Shown here piece by piece: positions 1 to 7,006 of a stretch of DNA of 64,000 nucleotides; position 1 is the stretch's first letter; the number at the start of each line of letters is the position of its first letter. This stretch comes from Lacisediminihabitans sp046156175 (lineage in GTDB: Bacteria > Actinomycetota > Actinomycetes > Actinomycetales > Microbacteriaceae). The stretch lies in contig NZ_JAYLVL010000003.1 of assembly GCF_046156175.1 (NCBI RefSeq), forward strand, positions 310,001-374,000. Direction: 5' to 3'. Below the pieces are notes generated by a model that was not told where the DNA came from, did not search any database, and was given only the letters and a program-made list of their open reading frames with translations. Both the position numbers and the translations under genes were made by a program.

Positions 1-512
1 TGAACGCGAGGGTGGCCGGCGTGGCCATCACGATGGACCCCACAACGGGTGACCGATCGAAGATCGTCATCGAAGCCTCCTACGGACTCGGTGAGCTCGT
101 CGTCTCCGGCCAGGTGACACCCGACAACATCATGGTCGACAAGGTCATGCTCATGGTCGTCAGACAGACCCTGGGTGACAAGCACGCCGAACTCGTTCCG
201 GATGTCGGTGCTCGAGCCCTCGTCGAGATGGAGGTGACCGGACCGCGCAGAAACGAGTTCTGCATCGACGGCGCCGAAATCACCGCGATTGCAGCGATCG
301 CGAAGAGGGCCGAGCGGCACTTCAAGGCGCCCCAGGACATCGAATGGGCGCTCGACCGGGACCTCCCGGCCGGCGAGAACCTGCTGTTGCTCCAGTCCCG
401 GCCCGAGACCGTGTTCTCGACGACCGACAGCGGAACGATCACCATCGCCTCTGCCGGATTCGGTATCGAGAGCATCACCAAATCACTCCTGTCACAGGCC
501 GCCCGGGCCTAA
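1..512 (+). CDS. creI: PEP/pyruvate-binding (PPDK N-domain) subunit of an aryl phosphotransferase, 5' partial
   Basis: The reading frame is open from the window edge, so the start lies upstream; only the last 169 or so codons are visible. They match the end of the PEP-synthase / pyruvate phosphate dikinase N-terminal (ATP-grasp) domain: a VAGVAIT-DP segment, ASYGLGELVVSG and the closing LLQSRPETVF motif. The protein stops right after that domain, as in split enzymes (phenylphosphate synthase; CreH/CreI of Corynebacterium glutamicum), where ATP binding and the phospho-histidine domain sit on separate chains. The next gene carries the missing swivelling-histidine domain. Expected role: ATP-dependent phosphorylation of the hydroxyl of an alkylphenol. 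The pathway assignment rests on the neighbours and on recalled cre literature; which of the letters H and I belongs to this subunit is less certain than the domain call. Confidence 0.8.
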   Translation, partial: NARVAGVAITMDPTTGDRSKIVIEASYGLGELVVSGQVTPDNIMVDKVMLMVVRQTLGDKHAELVPDVGARALVEMEVTGPRRNEFCIDGAEITAIAAIAKRAERHFKAPQDIEWALDRDLPAGENLLLLQSRPETVFSTTDSGTITIASAGFGIESITKSLLSQAARA

Positions 513-556
513 GACGCACCACCAAGAGACGCACCACCAAGAGACGCACCACCAAC
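512..556 (+). repeat. Three 15-bp tandem repeats between the two kinase-subunit genes
   Basis: The unit AGACGCACCACCAAG occurs at 512-526 and 527-541, with a one-base variant at 542-556. It fills nearly all of the gap between the stop of the ATP-binding subunit and the start of the histidine-domain subunit. There is no clear Shine-Dalgarno sequence in it. It may simply be a slippage-generated spacer. Confidence 0.85.
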
Positions 557-572
557 AGAACGGTTGCCTGAC

Positions 573-2426
573 ATGACAGAGAAGTCATTCCCGAGTCCCT
601 ACGCCCTCGAGCCCGCAGAGTGCGGCGAGGGGTGGAAGGATCTCTACGCCTACAACCTCGTCTTCCAGGAGAATCGACGCGAGGTCGAGGAGAGCAAATT
701 CTGGTTCTGCGACAGCCAGCACTGGCCGACCGTGACGAAGCCCTTCGAGACGATCGGGTTCGAGTTCGCCGTGTCCTGTCTCGGCCAGTACAACTCGCGC
801 CACCTGCTCATCCCGCCAGCCAACGGCATCGAGTTCCGCATCCACAACGGCTACGTCTTCATGTCCCCGGTCGGCGTCGCCCCCGACGAGATCGCGGCAC
901 GGGTGCCCCAGTTCATGCAGCGCGCCGGCCACTACTTCCAGAACTGGGACACCCTGCTCGAGCGTTGGAAGGGCAAGATCCACTCGACGATCGAGGAGCT
1001 CAACGCCCTGAGCTTCGAGGCGCTGCCGGATGCCGTCGACATCGACGACGTGCTATCGGGAAAGGGCACCGGCCCGAACGACGACCTCATGAACACCTTC
1101 GACAAGCTCATCTCTCTCGCCTACCGCGCCTGGCAGTACCACTTCGAATTCCTGAACCTCGGCTACGTCGCCTACCTCGACTTCTTCACCTACTGCACAG
1201 AGGTGTTCCCCGGCATCCCGGACCAGGCCGTCGCGAAAATGGTGCAGGGAGTGGACATGGAGCTGTTCCGACCGGATGACGAGCTCAAGAAGCTGGCGAA
1301 GCTCGCTATCGAACTCGACCTGACCGGCCACTTCGGCAACACGGCCGACCCGGGCGCGACCCTTGCCGCGATCGGAGCGGCGACCGGTGGGTCAGCGTGG
1401 CTCGCCGCGTGGGAGGAAGCCAAGGACCCGTGGTTCAACTTCACGGTCGGCAACGGTTTCTACGCCCACGACAAGTACTGGATGGACTACCTCGAGCTTC
1501 CGCTCGGATACATCGGCGACTACATCTCCCGGCTCGAAGTCGGCGAGAACATCGACCGACCCGTCGCCGAACTCATCGTTGAGCGCGACCGCATCACCGA
1601 GGAGTACTCCGAACTGCTCTCGCCAGAGCAGCTCGAAGCGTTCCAGGGCAAGCTCGGCCTCGCCAGGCAGGTCTATCCCTACGTGGAGAACCACAACTTC
1701 TACATCGAGCACTGGACGATGGGCGTGTTCTGGCGAAAGGCGCGGCAGCTGTCGAACATGCTGCACGAGCAGGGCTTCTGGGCGAACCCGAACGACATGT
1801 TCTACCTGCGCCGGGACGAGGTTCGTGAGGCACTCTTCGACTACGTCACCGGGTGGGCTGTCGGCGCCCCGGCCATCGGCCCGGACTACTGGCCGGCGGA
1901 GATCGCTCGCCGTGCGGTGATCATCGACGCCCTGTCCCAGCAGCGCCCGCAGCCCGCTCTCAACACCCCGCCCGCCGTCATCACCGAGCCGTTCACCCTG
2001 ATGCTGTGGGGCATCACTTCCGACCAGATCGCGAACTGGTTGGGCGACTCGGATGCTCCGGAGGGCGAGTTCCGCGGAATGGCCGCCTCGAGCGGCATCG
2101 CGGAGGGACCGGCCAGGGTCATCAGCAGCTCCGACCAGCTCTCGGAGGTGCAGGTGGGCGACATCCTCGTTGCTCCCGTCACCGCACCGTCGTGGGGTCC
2201 GATCTTCGGCAAGATCAGGGCTACCGTCACGGACATCGGCGGCATGATGAGCCACGCCGCGATCGTCTGCCGCGAGTACGGCATGCCGGCGGTGACCGGA
2301 ACCGGCACGGCCTCCGCCGAGATCACGACGGGACAGTGGCTCCGCGTCGATGGCAACACCGGAAGGGTCACGATCATCGACGCCCCGGTGGTCGCCGAGC
2401 CCGCCCTCGCAAGCAGCCATGCCTGA
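573..2426 (+). CDS. creH: PEP-utilising phosphotransferase, swivelling-histidine subunit
   Basis: A 617-residue protein whose last 90 or so residues are the PEP-utilising mobile domain, with GGMMSHAAIVCREYG and the phospho-accepting histidine at residue 561. The upstream 500 residues resemble the central part of split aryl-phosphate synthases. Together with the preceding ATP-binding subunit it should pass phosphate from ATP via this histidine to a phenolic hydroxyl, as CreH/CreI do with 4-cresol. I chose the ATG at 573; an in-frame TTG at 564 is also possible and neither has a strong ribosome site. The 3' end overlaps the next gene by 8 bp. A rifampicin-phosphotransferase-like activity is an alternative but is not supported by the neighbours. 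Confidence 0.78.
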   Translation: MTEKSFPSPYALEPAECGEGWKDLYAYNLVFQENRREVEESKFWFCDSQHWPTVTKPFETIGFEFAVSCLGQYNSRHLLIPPANGIEFRIHNGYVFMSPVGVAPDEIAARVPQFMQRAGHYFQNWDTLLERWKGKIHSTIEELNALSFEALPDAVDIDDVLSGKGTGPNDDLMNTFDKLISLAYRAWQYHFEFLNLGYVAYLDFFTYCTEVFPGIPDQAVAKMVQGVDMELFRPDDELKKLAKLAIELDLTGHFGNTADPGATLAAIGAATGGSAWLAAWEEAKDPWFNFTVGNGFYAHDKYWMDYLELPLGYIGDYISRLEVGENIDRPVAELIVERDRITEEYSELLSPEQLEAFQGKLGLARQVYPYVENHNFYIEHWTMGVFWRKARQLSNMLHEQGFWANPNDMFYLRRDEVREALFDYVTGWAVGAPAIGPDYWPAEIARRAVIIDALSQQRPQPALNTPPAVITEPFTLMLWGITSDQIANWLGDSDAPEGEFRGMAASSGIAEGPARVISSSDQLSEVQVGDILVAPVTAPSWGPIFGKIRATVTDIGGMMSHAAIVCREYGMPAVTGTGTASAEITTGQWLRVDGNTGRVTIIDAPVVAEPALASSHA

Positions 2427-3186
2427 CGCGGGCACGGCCGCGACCACCGAACGGACGGTGCTCGTCACCGGTGCGGCCGGTGGCCTCGGCCGTGCCTTCG
2501 CCCTCGCCTTCGCTGGGCAGGGCTCCCGGGTCGTGGTCGCCGATGTCAATCTCGAGGGCGCTGCGGAGACGGCGGCCCTCATCGAATCTGCCGGTGGACG
2601 AGCGCTCGCGATCGCCGTGGACGTGACCTCCCTGCAGTCGGTGTCGACAATGGCGACGGCGGCAGCGGAGTTCGGAGGCGGGCACCTCGAGGTGATCGTC
2701 AACAACGCCGCGATCTACGCGACGATCACACGCTCCCCCTTCACCGAGATCGACCCGGCGGAGTGGGATCGGGTGATGGCCGTCAACCTCAAGGGCCCCT
2801 GGCTGGTGACCCGAGCGTGCTCACCGCACCTCTCGGAGGGCGCCCGCGTGATCAACCTCTCCTCGGCCACCGTCATGAGCGGATCGGCCCACTGGGCGCA
2901 CTACGTGGCATCGAAGGGGGGCGTGATCGCCCTCACCCGGGTGCTCGCGAAAGAGCTCGGCGCACGCTCCATCACGGTCAACGCGATCGCCCCGGGGTTC
3001 ACGCTCACCGAAGCGAGTTACGGACTCATGGAGGATGCGGAGAGCTATGGGGTCGACCGCGGAGCGATCCGTCGTTCGAGCGAACCCGACGACATCGTGG
3101 GAACGGCCCTGTTTCTGGCCGGCCCCGACAGCGCCTACATCACCGGCCAGACCATCGTGGTCGACGGCGGCCGGCAGTTCATCTAG
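2419..3186 (+). CDS. creG: SDR-family alcohol dehydrogenase
   Basis: A 255-residue classical short-chain dehydrogenase with all family motifs: TGAAGGLG cofactor loop near residue 17, NNAA near 95, catalytic serine in NLSSATV and the YVASK tyrosine/lysine pair near 160. The ATG at 2419 overlaps the upstream gene by 8 bp, so translation is probably coupled. A longer in-frame version from 2350 would run further into the upstream gene and is less likely. In the cre pathway this position is held by the enzyme oxidising the free hydroxybenzyl alcohol to the aldehyde, which fits the aldehyde dehydrogenase downstream. Substrate is inferred from context. Confidence 0.82.
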   Translation: MPDAGTAATTERTVLVTGAAGGLGRAFALAFAGQGSRVVVADVNLEGAAETAALIESAGGRALAIAVDVTSLQSVSTMATAAAEFGGGHLEVIVNNAAIYATITRSPFTEIDPAEWDRVMAVNLKGPWLVTRACSPHLSEGARVINLSSATVMSGSAHWAHYVASKGGVIALTRVLAKELGARSITVNAIAPGFTLTEASYGLMEDAESYGVDRGAIRRSSEPDDIVGTALFLAGPDSAYITGQTIVVDGGRQFI

Positions 3187-3198
3187 GAGACCCCGAAA

Positions 3199-3519
3199 AT
3201 GCCCACCATCACCTACATCGCCCAGGACGACAGCGAGGTCACCCTCGACGCCCAACCCGGGGACTCCGTCATGGAGACCGCCGTTCGTAACGGCGTGCCG
3301 GGGATCGTCGCCGAGTGCGGAGGAAGTCTCTCCTGCGCGACCTGCCACGTGTTCCTGTGCGAGGAAAGCATGGGCGCATTCCCTCCCATGCAGGACCTCG
3401 AAGACGACATGCTCGACGGCACGGCAGTCGACCGTCAGGAGAATTCCCGTCTCTCGTGCCAACTGTCGCTGAGCGACGGCGTCGTCGTACGGGTGCGCAC
3501 GCCGGAAACACAGGTGTGA
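3199..3519 (+). CDS. creF: 2Fe-2S ferredoxin of a P450 system
   Basis: A 106-residue putidaredoxin/adrenodoxin-type ferredoxin. The cluster ligands are Cys40, Cys46, Cys49 and Cys87 (CGGSLSCATC, then RLSCQL), the vertebrate/bacterial P450-partner pattern. It sits 12 bp after the dehydrogenase, behind an AGGAG-type ribosome site, and 5 bp before its presumed reductase. Expected role: carry electrons from the reductase to a cytochrome P450 that oxidises the phosphorylated alkylphenol. No P450 gene is in the window; it should lie upstream of base 1 or elsewhere in the genome. Confidence 0.88.
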   Translation: MPTITYIAQDDSEVTLDAQPGDSVMETAVRNGVPGIVAECGGSLSCATCHVFLCEESMGAFPPMQDLEDDMLDGTAVDRQENSRLSCQLSLSDGVVVRVRTPETQV

Positions 3520-3524
3520 CCGCC

Positions 3525-4808
3525 ATGTCCGACTTTCCCTCCGTGGAGCGCCGCGGCACTCTCATCATCGGCAACTGCCAGGCCGGGGTGCAGCTCGCTT
3601 CGAGCCTCCGCGAGCTCGGTGACACCGATCCGATCGTGCTCCTCGGCGAGGAGGCGCATCCGCCCTACCAGCGCCCACCCCTCTCGAAGGCATTCCTGAA
3701 GGGGGAGGCGACGGCGGAGTCACTCACCTTTCGCACTCCCGACTTCTACGCCGACCATCACATCGACATCGTGACGGGTGAACAGATCGTGCACATCTCG
3801 CGAGATGCGCGGGGCGGCGAAGCCATTGCGGCATCCGGACGGATCTTCGGCTTCGCGCGGCTTGCGCTCACGGTCGGCGCGAGCCCGCGCCGCATCCCGC
3901 TCGACGGCTCGGACCTCGGCGGTGTCACCTACCTGCGGGATCTCGAGGATGCGGCGGCCCTCGAGCGGAGCCTCCGCACCGCGAAGAACGTCGTGGTGAT
4001 CGGCGGCGGATTCATCGGCCTCGAAGTCGCGGCCGGTGCACGCGCCTCTGGCAAGACCGTGACCGTGCTCGAAGCGGCCCCCCGGTTGATCGGGCGAGCC
4101 GTCTCCGAAGCCACCAGCGAGTTCTACCTGCGGGCCCATCGCCGGCGCGGCACGACCGTCGTGCTCGATGCACGGGTCACCCGGATCGCGGGGGCGAACG
4201 GCTCGGTCACCGGCGTCGAACTCGGCGACGGGTCGATCGTGCCGGCTGATCTCGTGCTGATCGGCGTTGGCGTCGTGCCGCGTACCGAACTCGCGGAGCA
4301 GCTCGGTCTCTCCATCGACAACGGCATCGTCGTCGACTCCCACGCGAGAACCTCCGACGGGCTGACCGTGGCCGCCGGAGACTGTGCGAACATGCCGAAC
4401 CCCTCGATCACCGACTTCGGAAACGGCCGGGTGCGTCTCGAGAGCGTGCAGAACTCGGTGGAGCAGGCCAAGGTGGCTGCGGCCACCCTACTGGGCCTCG
4501 ATGCCGAGCACCGGACCGTTCCCTGGTTCTGGTCCGATCAGGCCGACCTGAAGCTGCAGATCGCCGGCCTCTCGACGGGACACGACCAGGTCGTCCTGCG
4601 CGGCGACCCCGATTCCGAGAAGTTCTCCGTGCTCTACTACCGCGACGGCGAGATCATCGCCGCGGACTGCATCAACTGCCCGTTGGATTTCATCACGGTG
4701 CGACAGGCCCTCCACACGGGCCAGGCGATCCCGGCCGGGCTCGTGACCGACACCTCCGTCTCCCTCAAAAAGCTCCTCGCTGCCGAGCCAGCGCTAGAAA
4801 GAAAGTGA
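3525..4808 (+). CDS. creE: FAD-dependent ferredoxin reductase
   Basis: A 427-residue putidaredoxin-reductase-type flavoprotein starting at ATG 3525, just after the ferredoxin. It has an N-terminal FAD domain, a second nucleotide-binding motif VVVIGGGFIGLEVA near residue 148, an AAGDCANMP FAD motif near 285 and the C-terminal reductase domain. The first dinucleotide motif is unusual: it reads G-N-C-Q-A-G (residues 16-21), with cysteine at the second glycine position of GxGxxG. A longer in-frame version from 3315 would overlap the ferredoxin and lacks homology there. It should pass electrons from NAD(P)H to the ferredoxin. Confidence 0.86.
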   Translation: MSDFPSVERRGTLIIGNCQAGVQLASSLRELGDTDPIVLLGEEAHPPYQRPPLSKAFLKGEATAESLTFRTPDFYADHHIDIVTGEQIVHISRDARGGEAIAASGRIFGFARLALTVGASPRRIPLDGSDLGGVTYLRDLEDAAALERSLRTAKNVVVIGGGFIGLEVAAGARASGKTVTVLEAAPRLIGRAVSEATSEFYLRAHRRRGTTVVLDARVTRIAGANGSVTGVELGDGSIVPADLVLIGVGVVPRTELAEQLGLSIDNGIVVDSHARTSDGLTVAAGDCANMPNPSITDFGNGRVRLESVQNSVEQAKVAAATLLGLDAEHRTVPWFWSDQADLKLQIAGLSTGHDQVVLRGDPDSEKFSVLYYRDGEIIAADCINCPLDFITVRQALHTGQAIPAGLVTDTSVSLKKLLAAEPALERK

Positions 4809-4815
4809 GAGCGTC

Positions 4816-5460
4816 GTGACGCTTCAGACCCAACATCCGGTGGATACCTCCCCCATCGCCATCGCGGCCGACTCCGCCTCCGACCTGGACGGGCTGTGGC
4901 GAGCGGTCGAGGTCGAGATGCAGACCAGGGGGAATAACATCCACATCCCCATCTCGTTCGCTTTTGCCGAGAGGCTCTGCGATTCCTACCCGGAGGCAGA
5001 CTCCCTCGTCGTGCGCGTGGCCATCCTGCTGCACGACACGGGCTGGGCACGGGTCGACGAGACGAAGATCATCTCGGAGGGGTTCGGCAAGGACTGGCGC
5101 CGCGCGCAGATCCGCTTCGAACATGAGATCAAGGGCTGCGAGATCGCGCGGGAGGTGTTGCCCGGGCTCGGTTTCGACGCCGAGTTCATCGCGAGGGTGA
5201 CCGACATCATCGACGGCCATGACACCCGGGCCGAGTCGTACTCGATCGAGGATTCGCTCGTGCGCGACGCGGACCGGCTGTGGAGATTCACCCCGGCGGG
5301 CATCGCTCTCGCGTCGAGCTGGTTCGGCCAGGTTCCCTCGGCCTACTGCCAGCGCCTGCGAACGGACATCATCCCGGAGCTGATCACCTCCGCGGCGCTC
5401 GAGATGGCGCTGACCGAACTCGAGCGCGCGGAAGCGCTGCTCCGGACGTCGCTGATCTGA
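4816..5460 (+). CDS. creD: HD-domain phosphohydrolase
   Basis: A 214-residue HD-superfamily metal phosphohydrolase starting at GTG 4816. Visible metal ligands are His43 (NNIHIP), His73-Asp74 (LLHDTGW), His103 (FEHEIKG), His135-Asp136 (IIDGHD) and an Asp near 153 (RDADRLW). In the cre pathway CreD hydrolyses the aryl phosphate after side-chain oxidation, releasing the free phenol. An HD phosphatase beside a phosphotransferase, a P450 redox chain and alcohol/aldehyde dehydrogenases is the strongest contextual argument for that pathway. The stop overlaps the next start (TGATG). Confidence 0.83.
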   Translation: MTLQTQHPVDTSPIAIAADSASDLDGLWRAVEVEMQTRGNNIHIPISFAFAERLCDSYPEADSLVVRVAILLHDTGWARVDETKIISEGFGKDWRRAQIRFEHEIKGCEIAREVLPGLGFDAEFIARVTDIIDGHDTRAESYSIEDSLVRDADRLWRFTPAGIALASSWFGQVPSAYCQRLRTDIIPELITSAALEMALTELERAEALLRTSLI

Positions 5461-6983
5461 TGCGCACCCGCCTTGTCGACCAGCCATCCCCGCTCGCCGG
5501 CGGAGCACCCGAGCTGCCGTACACGCACACCGACGACCTGTTCATCGACGGGGGATGGAAGCGGTCCGATGGATCCGGTCGCACGGCCGTGACGAACCCC
5601 GCCACCGGAGAGGTGTGGGGATCGGTACCCCAGGCCACCGCGGCGGACCTCGATCGCGCGGTCTCCGCGGCGCACCGCGCCTTCGTCGGCACGGGATGGC
5701 GCGATGTCACGCCCTCCACCAGGGCGGCCATCCTGCTGCGCTTCGCCGACGAGATCGAGAAGCGTTCCAAGCCCCTCTCGCACACCAATACCTTCGAGAA
5801 CGGTTCGCCGGTGGCGGAGACCTCTCGGGCGGCGGCGAATGCCGCGAGCATCTTCCGCTACTACGCCGGACTCGCGAACCACCTGGCCGCGACGGACATC
5901 CGACCGTTCCCGGATGGCTCCGCCGAAACCGTGGTCTTCAGAGAACCCATCGGCGTCTGCGCCCTCATCGCACCCTGGAATTTCCCGATCAACCTCGTCG
6001 TCGCGAAATTGGCACCGGCGCTGATGGCCGGATGCACCGTGGTGATCAAGCCGGCGTCGGCGACTCCCCTGTCGATCCGGTTCATCGCGGATGCCGCGGC
6101 AGCAGCCGGGCTCCCCTCCGGAGTGCTCAATGTGATCACCGGGCCGAGCGCGATCGGTGACGCGCTGGTGCGACATCCGCTGGTCTCCAAGGTGGCTTTC
6201 ACCGGGTCCACGCCGGTCGGGCGCTCCATCGCCGCCACCTGCGGAGAGCTGCTGAGACCCGTCACGCTGGAACTGGGAGGCAAGTCGAGCGCGCTCCTGC
6301 TGCCCGATGTCGACCTGGATGCCCTCTCCCGCGTGCTCATCCGTACGTGCATGCGTAACACCGGACAGACCTGCTACATCTCCACCCGGATGCTCGTGCC
6401 CGCCGAGCGCTACGCCGAGGCCGTCGACATGGTCACGGCGACCATCGCGGCCGCCCCGCAGGGCGATCCGCTCGACCCGGCAACGGTGTTCGGGCCGTCG
6501 GCGACCTCCGCCCAGCGTGACACCGTTGTGAGCTACATCCGCTCGGGGATCGCCGAGGGCGCACGGCCCACCACGGGCGGTGACGTGCCGCCCCCGTTCG
6601 ATCGCGGTTTCTGGGTGACTCCGACCGTCTTCGCCGACGTGACACCGGACATGCGCATCGCCAGGGAGGAGATCTTCGGGCCGGTGCTGTCGATCCTCAG
6701 GTACTCGTCGATAGACGAAGCGGTGACGATCGCCAATGACACGAGCTTCGGTCTCGGGGGCACAATCTTCTCGACCGATGACGATGCGGCTCTCGCCCTG
6801 GCCGGCCGGCTGGACACCGGTTCCGTCGGAATCAACTTCTTCGCCTCGAATCACGCGGCACCATTCGCGGGCCGACACGACTCGGGCCTTGGCACCGAGT
6901 TCGGGCCGGAAGGCCTGGCCGCCTACCTCCAGACCAAGTCGGTTCATCGCCGAATCGCGACGGCACCAGCGAGCCGGGGCTGA
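5460..6983 (+). CDS. creC: Aldehyde dehydrogenase (NAD(P)+)
   Basis: A 507-residue ALDH-superfamily enzyme with PWNFP, the cofactor motif FTGSTPVG, catalytic Glu271 (LELGGKS), catalytic Cys305 (NTGQTCY) and EEIFGPV. The start at 5460 overlaps the stop of the phosphohydrolase by one base; a longer version from 5280 would run over that gene. Expected last step of the cluster: oxidation of a hydroxybenzaldehyde-type aldehyde to the acid, which would feed the 4-hydroxybenzoate/protocatechuate route (not seen here). Substrate is inferred. Confidence 0.85.
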   Translation: MRTRLVDQPSPLAGGAPELPYTHTDDLFIDGGWKRSDGSGRTAVTNPATGEVWGSVPQATAADLDRAVSAAHRAFVGTGWRDVTPSTRAAILLRFADEIEKRSKPLSHTNTFENGSPVAETSRAAANAASIFRYYAGLANHLAATDIRPFPDGSAETVVFREPIGVCALIAPWNFPINLVVAKLAPALMAGCTVVIKPASATPLSIRFIADAAAAAGLPSGVLNVITGPSAIGDALVRHPLVSKVAFTGSTPVGRSIAATCGELLRPVTLELGGKSSALLLPDVDLDALSRVLIRTCMRNTGQTCYISTRMLVPAERYAEAVDMVTATIAAAPQGDPLDPATVFGPSATSAQRDTVVSYIRSGIAEGARPTTGGDVPPPFDRGFWVTPTVFADVTPDMRIAREEIFGPVLSILRYSSIDEAVTIANDTSFGLGGTIFSTDDDAALALAGRLDTGSVGINFFASNHAAPFAGRHDSGLGTEFGPEGLAAYLQTKSVHRRIATAPASRG

Positions 6984-7006
6984 CTGCGCCACCTACACTT
7001 GCAGCC

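Noticed and set aside
1..2426. Interpretation of the split kinase genes as a frameshifted PEP synthase
   Set aside because: Each half ends or begins at a natural domain boundary, and such two-subunit enzymes are known (phenylphosphate synthase, CreH/I).
1392..2705. A 437-codon open frame on the - strand through the creH/creG region
   Set aside because: It is a high-GC antisense shadow: proline/arginine/glutamate-rich, no motifs, and it overlaps two well-supported genes.
5343..6992. A 549-codon open frame on the - strand over the aldehyde dehydrogenase
   Set aside because: Antisense shadow of an intact ALDH; composition is Arg/Gly/Asp-rich with no recognisable domain.
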